This document shows positions 55,204 to 61,269 of a stretch of 61,269 nt of DNA, in pieces (the first letter of the stretch is position 1; every line of letters starts with the position of its first letter). The position numbers and the translations under genes were made by a program. The notes under the pieces were generated by a model that was not told where the DNA came from, searched no databases, and saw nothing but the letters and a program-made list of their open reading frames with translations. This DNA is from Caryophanales bacterium UBA4855 (GTDB lineage Bacteria > Bacillota_I > Bacilli_A > RFN20 > CAG-826): positions 54,878 through 116,146 of the forward strand of contig DHEH01000008.1 of NCBI GenBank assembly GCA_002399785.1. Reading direction: 5' to 3'.

Positions 55204-56487
55204 ATGAAAAAAAATCGTTTATTATTTGTCGCTTTAGCAGCCCTTACAGTCGGTGCTTTAGCAAGCTGTCAACCAAAGACAGAAGATGTACCACCAGTAA
55301 ATACTGATGTCCCAACCGAAGAAGGTAAAGTAACTTTTTATTTTACGGATGCTGAAGGATCGGTCGCTCTCGATACCTATGCTTCATATTGGTTAACAGG
55401 CGGATTTAATGGCTTTGCCACAGGAACCACTGCTCTTGAAATGACAAAAATGGAAGGTGATTCTAGAGTTTATTACGTTATTACCGATGCTCCTGACACT
55501 ACCAAAACACAAGGTTTTGAGTATCAAATCGTTAAAGGTTATAATGCTTCATCAAATATGCCTGCCGATAAGCAAGGTCTTGCTTGGAACGACAAGTATA
55601 AGAGCGATGAAGAATTAGCATTAGAAGCTTTAAAGAATCCAGTATTTGAATTTACTGCTGGTGATACAAAAATTGATCTAGGTACACATACCTTCTCAAC
55701 AGCTGTTCTTGCTCCAGCAGCACCATTATTAAATTACACACTTAAATTTACATTTAAAGATAGTGTTCCAACATGGTCAGTCCCAATTATTATGGGAAGT
55801 ATGAATGGCTGGAAAACTCCTTCAGAAGATAAAACTGAAGAAGAAAATAAAGCTATTGTTAAAGCTGGAACCTTAAAAACTACCGATGAAGCAAGAAAAG
55901 TTTGGACCATTACATATGCTTCGATTTATGCTGGTTCATATGAATACAAACTCCTTGTTGAGTACACAACCGCTGTTTCTTCAGTCACATGGAATGTCGT
56001 TGATGAAACTAAAGAAAATACTCCATTCAATATTATGCAAGCTGATGGTGACAACTATGAGCTTGATTTAGGCGAAGTAAGTATGGATTTTGGAGTGAAA
56101 ATGCCAGATCCATCAAAAGCTTATGATTATGTATTTATTTTTGAAAATGCAACTGATGGCGGTGCTTTAGTTGAAGGTGTTGAACCTGGAATTTGCGGTG
56201 ATTTCACTTCTTGGAAATACACAGCTATGACTAAAGTTGGTGAACATTATGAATTAGCCATTAGAACCGTTTATGGTACTAAAGGATTTGGTATCATCAA
56301 TATGAAAGAAGGCGGAACAAATTGGGTTGGTTGTATTGTAGATTCAGCCACTGATAACAATATTTCTGCAGTATTAGAAGAAAAGAATCAAACTATTACT
56401 GTTGTTGCTAAATATTCTGAACTTGGTCAAGGTACCACAAAACATCATTCTACAAGTGTCAAAATAACTGATACTCCTGCAAATTAG
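55204..56487 (+). CDS. Lipoprotein with three starch-binding-like beta domains
   Basis: 427 aa. Lipobox LASC with Cys22, then a Pro/Thr linker. Three modules each begin with a Gly-hydrophobic-aromatic pattern recalling CBM/E-set folds: WLTGGFNGFATGT (~residue 58), IMGSMNGWKTPS (~198) and GICGDFTSWKYT (~330). Each is followed by two or three strands ending in a Tyr-rich segment (YEYKLLVEY; YELAIRT). No enzyme motif. It probably holds starch or glycogen at the surface, as SusE/SusF do in Bacteroidetes (analogy only). GGGAGG precedes the ATG. It lies between the ATPase and the pullulanase genes. Confidence 0.75.
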   Translation: MKKNRLLFVALAALTVGALASCQPKTEDVPPVNTDVPTEEGKVTFYFTDAEGSVALDTYASYWLTGGFNGFATGTTALEMTKMEGDSRVYYVITDAPDTTKTQGFEYQIVKGYNASSNMPADKQGLAWNDKYKSDEELALEALKNPVFEFTAGDTKIDLGTHTFSTAVLAPAAPLLNYTLKFTFKDSVPTWSVPIIMGSMNGWKTPSEDKTEEENKAIVKAGTLKTTDEARKVWTITYASIYAGSYEYKLLVEYTTAVSSVTWNVVDETKENTPFNIMQADGDNYELDLGEVSMDFGVKMPDPSKAYDYVFIFENATDGGALVEGVEPGICGDFTSWKYTAMTKVGEHYELAIRTVYGTKGFGIINMKEGGTNWVGCIVDSATDNNISAVLEEKNQTITVVAKYSELGQGTTKHHSTSVKITDTPAN

Positions 56488-56507
56488 TTTATTTATTTGA
56501 TTTTCTT

Positions 56508-56537
56508 AAATGGTGGTAGGTTTTTCTGCCACCATTT
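56508..56537 (+). terminator. Hairpin between lipoprotein and pullulanase genes
   Basis: AAATGGTGGTAG pairs with CTGCCACCATTT (one G-T wobble) around GTTTTT. No U-tail follows directly, so partial termination or mRNA protection is more likely than a full stop. Confidence 0.55.
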
Positions 56538-56594
56538 AGTCTAAAATTATTCTTTTTAAGATGATTTTAGAGTGAATTTTTAAGGAGAAAATAA

Positions 56595-59213
56595 ATGAAA
56601 TTAAAAAAAATATTCCCCGTGTTATTATTAGGACTCGCCATTGGAACATTAGTTGGTTGTGGACCAACTGAAGAAGTTAGTGGAGATTTGGTTACTCCTC
56701 CTACATATGATGAAAACTCCATTCAATTACATTATTATCGAAAAGATAGAAAATTTGATGGTTGGGCTTTATGGCTTTGGAGCGCAAATGCTGAAGGAAA
56801 GGAATTTGATTTTAATGGTGTTGATGAATACGGCGCTGTTGCAAGTTATGCATTAAGTTCTTTTGGCGCTTCAGTAAAAACCGATGGATTAGGCTTTATT
56901 GTTAAAAGTAAAGGGAGTTGGTCAGCAAAAGATCCTGATGGCGATAGATTTGTTGATTTTTCAAATATAGAAAAAGACGAAAAAAACATTTATCATGTTT
57001 ACTTAAAAACTGGTGATGAAAACATCTATACAACAGCAGATTGGGTGATTGCTGATGCTTTTGTTAGTGCAAAATTTACTTCAAATCGTCAAATTATTTG
57101 TGAAACAAACAACAAAATTTCTTCTTATAAAATTTATGAAGATGAAGAAGTGTTAAGTAGTGTAAATTTAACTCCTTCTACTAATGCATTTAGATATTCT
57201 TTCCCAACAGGAAAAAATGCCTCTTTTGATAAGAAATATACTGTTGAAGCAACTTTTGAAGATAGCAAAAAATCTATAAAGGCCAATATTAGTGTTCGTA
57301 CATTATATTCAACAAATGATTTCAATAATCAATATACATATAACGGAAAGCTAGGTGTTGAATATTTAAATTCCGAATCCACATTTAGAGTTTGGTCTCC
57401 TATTTCATCAAAAATTGTTTTAAAAATTTATAATAACGGCACACCAAAAAGTGTTTCATCTACTTTAGGTAGTGACACTGTTTATTTATCTGTCGATATG
57501 GTAAAGGGTGAAAAAGGAGTGTTTTCAACAACTATTAATGAAGATTTGGCAGGAAAATACTATACATATGTTGTTTCGAATTCACAATTTACAAACAAAG
57601 AAATTATTGATCCATACGCTAAATCTTGCGGTGTTAATGGTTTAAGAGGAATGATTGTTGATTTTAGTAAAACTAATCCAGATAATTGGAACGAAGTTGA
57701 ACCATTACAAATTGATAAAAAAGCTTTAACAGTTTATGAAACACATGTATCCGATATTTCTAGTAGCTCGACATGGGTCGGAACCGAAGCTAATAGAAAA
57801 AAGTTTGCAGGTGCTTATGAAGGTAATACTACTTATACAAGTGGTGACGTGACTGTTAAAACTGGATTTGATCACATCAAAGAGCTGGGCGTTAATGCTG
57901 TTCAATTAATCCCTGTATTTGATCAAGCCAACGATGAAACAAATATGACATTTAACTGGGGATATAATCCATTAAATTATAATTGTGTTGAAGGAGGATA
58001 TTCATCAAATCCTTACGATGGATACACAAGAATTAGTGAATTTAAAGCACTTGTTCATGCCTACAATAAGGCTGGTATAAATATTATTATGGATGTAGTT
58101 TATAACCATGTTAATGGTGCTACTGGTTCCAATTTCGATGTTTTAATGCCTGGTTATTATTATCGATATGACTCTAAAGGTAATTTAAGTAACGGAAGTG
58201 GCTGCGGAAACGAAACTGCTAGTGATATGCCAATGTTTAGTAAATTTATGGTAGATAGCACTCAGTTCTGGGCTGAGGAATATAAGTTAGGTGGTTTTAG
58301 ATTTGATCTTATGGGTTTGCATGATTTAGAAACTATGAATAATGTTACCTCGAATTTAAAATTAGTTAATCCTTCTATTGCTGTATATGGTGAACCTTGG
58401 AGTGGAGGCACATCAACTTTAAGTGATTCTGAAAGCGCTAAACAAATTAATGGTAACAAGTATGTTGGTTATGGCCAATTTAACGATCAAACAAGAGATG
58501 CTTTAATTAAAGGTGGTTTAAATTCGAGTTCTGCAAAAGGATGGATCACTAACGATACTTCAAAGATTTCTAGCGATGACAGCGCTCGAATTCAAGCAGG
58601 AATTAAAGGTCAAACTTATATCAGTGGTGGAAATATTACTGATCCAAATAAGACCGTTAATTATGTTACCTGTCACGATAATTACACATTAAGTGACAGA
58701 ATCAAAGCTGCTGGTATTACGGATTCAACAAAAATAAAAAAGATGGCAATGCTCGCTAATTCGATGGTTTTTACTACTCAAGGTGTTAATTTTATGCTTG
58801 CTGGCGAAGAATTTTTAAGAACGAAAAAAGGGAATAGCAATTCTTACAATGCATCATATGAAGTTAATGAATTAGATTATTCATTAAAAGTTAAAAATAT
58901 TGATATGTTTAATAATTATAAAAAACTCATTTCTTTTAAACAAAATATTGATGGAATGCATTTAGAAGAAGCTGAAGCAAAAAAATTAGATTATGAAGTT
59001 TCTTACGATGCTAACGAATTTATTATAAATATCAAAGACACATCTAATAATAAAATTTATAAAATCGTACATGCAAACGGTTATAATGCTTCTAGTTTAG
59101 ATAATGTTGATTTAGCTGGTTATACTTTATATTTAGATACACTTGATAGTAATAAAACACTTTCGAATTCTACAAAAATTAATGCTTTTGAGACGATTAT
59201 TGCATATAAATAA
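56595..59213 (+). CDS. Pullulanase type I, surface lipoprotein (GH13_14)
   Basis: 872 aa. Lipobox LVGC with Cys22. Residues ~40-150 form a CBM41 module (IQLHYYRKDRKFDGWALWLW, IVKSKGSWSAKDPDGDRFVDF), then a further beta domain, a CBM48 (STFRVWSPISSKIVL), and the GH13 barrel with FNWGYNPLNYN (pullulanase signature), IMDVVYNHV, GFRFDLMGLHDLETM, YGEPWSGG and VNYVTCHDN. It debranches alpha-1,6 links of pullulan, amylopectin and glycogen at the cell surface. GGAG precedes the ATG. It supplies linear maltodextrins to the transporter. Confidence 0.94.
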   Translation: MKLKKIFPVLLLGLAIGTLVGCGPTEEVSGDLVTPPTYDENSIQLHYYRKDRKFDGWALWLWSANAEGKEFDFNGVDEYGAVASYALSSFGASVKTDGLGFIVKSKGSWSAKDPDGDRFVDFSNIEKDEKNIYHVYLKTGDENIYTTADWVIADAFVSAKFTSNRQIICETNNKISSYKIYEDEEVLSSVNLTPSTNAFRYSFPTGKNASFDKKYTVEATFEDSKKSIKANISVRTLYSTNDFNNQYTYNGKLGVEYLNSESTFRVWSPISSKIVLKIYNNGTPKSVSSTLGSDTVYLSVDMVKGEKGVFSTTINEDLAGKYYTYVVSNSQFTNKEIIDPYAKSCGVNGLRGMIVDFSKTNPDNWNEVEPLQIDKKALTVYETHVSDISSSSTWVGTEANRKKFAGAYEGNTTYTSGDVTVKTGFDHIKELGVNAVQLIPVFDQANDETNMTFNWGYNPLNYNCVEGGYSSNPYDGYTRISEFKALVHAYNKAGINIIMDVVYNHVNGATGSNFDVLMPGYYYRYDSKGNLSNGSGCGNETASDMPMFSKFMVDSTQFWAEEYKLGGFRFDLMGLHDLETMNNVTSNLKLVNPSIAVYGEPWSGGTSTLSDSESAKQINGNKYVGYGQFNDQTRDALIKGGLNSSSAKGWITNDTSKISSDDSARIQAGIKGQTYISGGNITDPNKTVNYVTCHDNYTLSDRIKAAGITDSTKIKKMAMLANSMVFTTQGVNFMLAGEEFLRTKKGNSNSYNASYEVNELDYSLKVKNIDMFNNYKKLISFKQNIDGMHLEEAEAKKLDYEVSYDANEFIINIKDTSNNKIYKIVHANGYNASSLDNVDLAGYTLYLDTLDSNKTLSNSTKINAFETIIAYK

Positions 59214-59235
59214 TTTATTTATTTAAGAATTGAAG

Positions 59236-59241
59236 TATAAT
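59236..59241 (+). promoter_or_regulatory. -10 box of the small lipoprotein gene (leaderless type)
   Basis: TATAAT, TAAAAA, ATG 59248. No Shine-Dalgarno. Confidence 0.5.
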
Positions 59242-59247
59242 TAAAAA

Positions 59248-59949
59248 ATGTTTAAAAAATTATTTTCTATTGGTGTTACAATCTTAACTTGTTGCATATT
59301 ATCAGGTTGTTCTGCTGATTTACCTGAAAATTTAAAAGCCTTTTTATCTCCAATTAATTATCAAGATGCAATAAAAAATACAAATAAAGGCTCTATCTCT
59401 TCTCTTTTTCAAGAATTTGATTCTAACAATAACCTTATTGGGTCCAATTCAATAGAATTTAATTTTAAAAAAGAGTATGGCAAACAAGATAGTTTTGATT
59501 TTTCTGCTTCATATATTTTTGAAGGAAATAAAATTGTTTCTGATGTAAATAAAAAATACATATCACTAAAATTTGATAGCGAAAAGGACTCTTATATTGA
59601 ATCTACTTCAATAAATGAAGGAGAGATTGTTGATGAAACGATTTCTGATGATGCAGCTTATCAGCGAATGTTGTTAATTTTTTACTCATCAGATGAGTTA
59701 TATAAAACTGGTGGATTATATTATGGAGATTATTTTTCTGCTAATGTTCGAAAATATTCAGAAAACTATGTTTTAAATAATGATAATACACTTTCTTTTA
59801 TCGCTGAAGATGATGTTTATTATGAAGGTGCTCATTCAGAACAAAATTTAAAGATAAATTCCAATGGCATGTTACTTTATTGTAAACAAAAACTAACCAT
59901 TTCATCAAACAATGCCTATGCAACATTATTAATAAATGCAACTTATTAA
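59248..59949 (+). CDS. Lipoprotein of unknown function
   Basis: 233 aa. Signal peptide with lipobox LSGC (Cys21), then a ~210-residue hydrophilic, probably beta-rich domain with many Tyr/Ser/Asp (LYYGDYFSANVRKY). It resembles small unknown lipoproteins common in low-GC genomes. It follows the pullulanase by 34 bp but carries its own TATAAT box, so it can be expressed separately. Role in glucan handling is by neighbourhood only. Confidence 0.65.
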   Translation: MFKKLFSIGVTILTCCILSGCSADLPENLKAFLSPINYQDAIKNTNKGSISSLFQEFDSNNNLIGSNSIEFNFKKEYGKQDSFDFSASYIFEGNKIVSDVNKKYISLKFDSEKDSYIESTSINEGEIVDETISDDAAYQRMLLIFYSSDELYKTGGLYYGDYFSANVRKYSENYVLNNDNTLSFIAEDDVYYEGAHSEQNLKINSNGMLLYCKQKLTISSNNAYATLLINATY

Positions 59950-59950
59950 T

Positions 59951-60430
59951 TTATTTAGATATGTCGCTAAATTGCATTGTAAATTCATAAATTAATATAA
60001 AAAATACATTTACAAAAAATATTAAACCAAGAAAAATAAAGAACTCGTTGTCACTTGTGGTGAATGATGAGAATGAAAAACTATTTATTTTCGCTAAAAC
60101 TAAAGCAAACCATACAATAGTAAATAAAGATAATATTGATAAAATGGTGCAGACAGTAATTGTAATTTTGTTCTTAGTTTTTCTTTCAGTGAAACAAATC
60201 ATATTAAAAATTTGTGTTCCGTAAGTGAATGACTTAATAACTGTTATGATCTCAAAAGATAGAAAGCAAACTCCGATCAAGAAAACACCAACGTTAATAA
60301 AATAATTGATATTGTTTCCTTCAGTGTTTTTCATTGCTTCAATTATTGTTGTAATAGAGAAAAATAATCCGATTACAGCAACTAAAATCAGTGTTATTAA
60401 GTAGAAAATTCTATATAACTTTATACGCAT
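59951..60430 (-). CDS. Small four-helix membrane protein of unknown function
   Basis: 159 aa. Four hydrophobic segments: YLITLILVAVIGLFFSITT, YFINVGVFLIGVCFLSFEI, VCTILSILSLFTIVWFALVLA, FIFLGLIFFVNVFFILIY. No recognised family. Opposite strand to its neighbours and convergent with the small lipoprotein gene (1 bp apart). No Shine-Dalgarno: TATAAT box 6 nt before the ATG. Confidence 0.6.
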   Translation of the reverse strand: MRIKLYRIFYLITLILVAVIGLFFSITTIIEAMKNTEGNNINYFINVGVFLIGVCFLSFEIITVIKSFTYGTQIFNMICFTERKTKNKITITVCTILSILSLFTIVWFALVLAKINSFSFSSFTTSDNEFFIFLGLIFFVNVFFILIYEFTMQFSDISK

Positions 60431-60436
60431 ATGTTT

Positions 60437-60442
60437 ATTATA
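60437..60442 (-). promoter_or_regulatory. -10 box of the four-helix protein gene (leaderless type)
   Basis: Minus strand TATAAT, AAACAT, ATG 60430. Confidence 0.5.
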
Positions 60443-60502
60443 TATTTTTATAAAAATAAAAGAAATAATTTGATAAAATATAAATATTAAAAGAGGTTAA
60501 TT

Positions 60503-61269
60503 ATGGATAAAAGATCAATAGAACATATCAGTGATTCTAATTATAGCTTTCCTATATCGAATAATGAGATTAAAGTAAGAATTCGAATTAAAAAAGGTGA
60601 TGACGTTAAAAAGATTGAGTGTTTACGGAATGATTCGTCATATTTTTACAAAGAAAGAAAAATTACAGAAATGAGTTATATATTTGATGATGATTTATTC
60701 TCTTATTATGAAGCGATTCTGTCGGATTCTAGCAATAGATATTCATATATTTTTTACATCACTTTAAATAATGGTAAAAAATTATATTACAGCGAAAGTG
60801 GTATTTCGGAAACTTACGATTATTTTCTTTCTTATTTTAATAGGTTTAGAATTTCTTATGCAAATCATAATGATATTGTTTTCGATAACAAGAAATTTCA
60901 AGGTAATGTTTTCTATCAAATTTTTCCTGAAAGATTTAATAGAGGTAATTTTACTAAAGATAGCTCTTATATCAATGCCGAATGGGAAACTACTAATTTA
61001 AAGGGTTCTAACAATAATAGAAAACAAGACGTTTATATTGGTGGCGATTTAAAAGGTGTTACTAATAAATTGGATTATTTGAAAGAATTAGGTGTCGATG
61101 TTATTTACTTAACTCCTATTTGTGAAGGTGGATCGAATCATAAATATGATGTAATTGATTATTTTAAAATCGATGAAATGTTTGGCAATGATGCAGATTT
61201 TTCAGAACTATGTAATTCCGCTCACTCAAAAGGAATGAAAATAATTTTAGATCTTGTTTTTAATCATAG
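60503..61269 (+). CDS. GH13 neopullulanase/maltodextrin glucosidase-like enzyme (5' part, cut by window end)
   Basis: At least 255 codons, open to the last base. No signal peptide, so probably cytoplasmic. An N-terminal beta domain of ~120 residues (CBM34-like position) precedes VFYQIFPERFNRGNF, DVYIGGDLKGVTNKLDYL, IYLTPICEG, NHKYDVIDYFKID and region I ILDLVFNH at the very end. This is the layout of GH13_20 enzymes that hydrolyse imported maltodextrins. AAGAGG (60491-60496) precedes the ATG. It would complete the pathway of the locus. The catalytic Asp/Glu/Asp lie beyond the window. Confidence 0.88.
   Translation, partial: MDKRSIEHISDSNYSFPISNNEIKVRIRIKKGDDVKKIECLRNDSSYFYKERKITEMSYIFDDDLFSYYEAILSDSSNRYSYIFYITLNNGKKLYYSESGISETYDYFLSYFNRFRISYANHNDIVFDNKKFQGNVFYQIFPERFNRGNFTKDSSYINAEWETTNLKGSNNNRKQDVYIGGDLKGVTNKLDYLKELGVDVIYLTPICEGGSNHKYDVIDYFKIDEMFGNDADFSELCNSAHSKGMKIILDLVFNH

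Overview
The window comes from a low-GC (roughly 30% by eye) bacterium that uses the standard bacterial code: TGA is a real stop (feoB and the O-acetyltransferase both end in TGA) and Trp is always TGG. The gene set points to Bacilli or a Mycoplasmatota-like relative: Gram-positive primosome genes dnaB and dnaI next to polA and mutM-coaE, a T-box in front of thrS, lipoboxes but no outer-membrane genes, and ABC sugar uptake. Superoxide reductase, an iron-sulfur type serine dehydratase, FeoAB and acetate kinase suggest a fermentative anaerobe, probably host-associated. The species cannot be named from this sequence.

Layout. 1-6900: a stand-alone DbpA-type RNA-binding protein with an Arg/Gly/Tyr tail, a HAD phosphatase, a sugar-type MFS carrier, a glycerophosphodiesterase, UDP-galactopyranose mutase, a broken GGDEF gene and a flavodoxin-like reductase. 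6900-11500 (minus): a two-subunit aconitase X, then LemA with a large membrane partner. 11500-14550: a DtxR-type regulator divergent from feoA-feoB and a small Cys-containing membrane protein, with two matching operators between them. 14560-22160: serine dehydratase, then an envelope/sugar cluster (O-acetyltransferase, EamA carrier, membrane glycosyltransferase, PlsC-like acyltransferase, GH3 glycosidase). 22200-26250: three tRNA genes around a decayed signalling block (response-regulator/GGDEF and GHKL kinase remnants), an IS200-type element and a YhhN protein. 26450-35450: CPA2 antiporter with a small PII-like partner, desulfoferrodoxin, phosphoglycerate mutase, asnA, T-box/thrS, and pfkA-pyk. 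35590-47000: dnaB-dnaI convergent with nrnA-dnaE-polA-mutM/coaE, and ackA upstream of that run. 47180-61269: an alpha-glucan locus.

The alpha-glucan locus is the most coherent system. A promoter overlapped by a cre/LacI-type palindrome drives a binding lipoprotein, two permeases, a GH13 lipoprotein, a MalK-type ATPase with a long extra C-terminus, a three-domain putative starch-binding lipoprotein, a CBM41-type pullulanase lipoprotein and a further small lipoprotein. A probably cytoplasmic GH13 enzyme starts at 60503 and runs off the window. Together they would bind and debranch starch or glycogen at the cell surface, import maltodextrins and cut them inside. Glycolytic (pfkA, pyk, gpmA) and acetate-producing (ackA) genes lie nearby.

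The most unusual signals are: (1) six genes with a TATAAT or TATAAA box ending exactly 6 nt before the ATG and no Shine-Dalgarno, suggesting systematic leaderless mRNAs; (2) the MalK protein with three TOBE-like end repeats; (3) a MutM-CoaE fusion; (4) a tRNA-Gly with an altered T-loop; (5) a small PII-like protein paired with a cation/proton antiporter; (6) parallel decay of both GGDEF genes.
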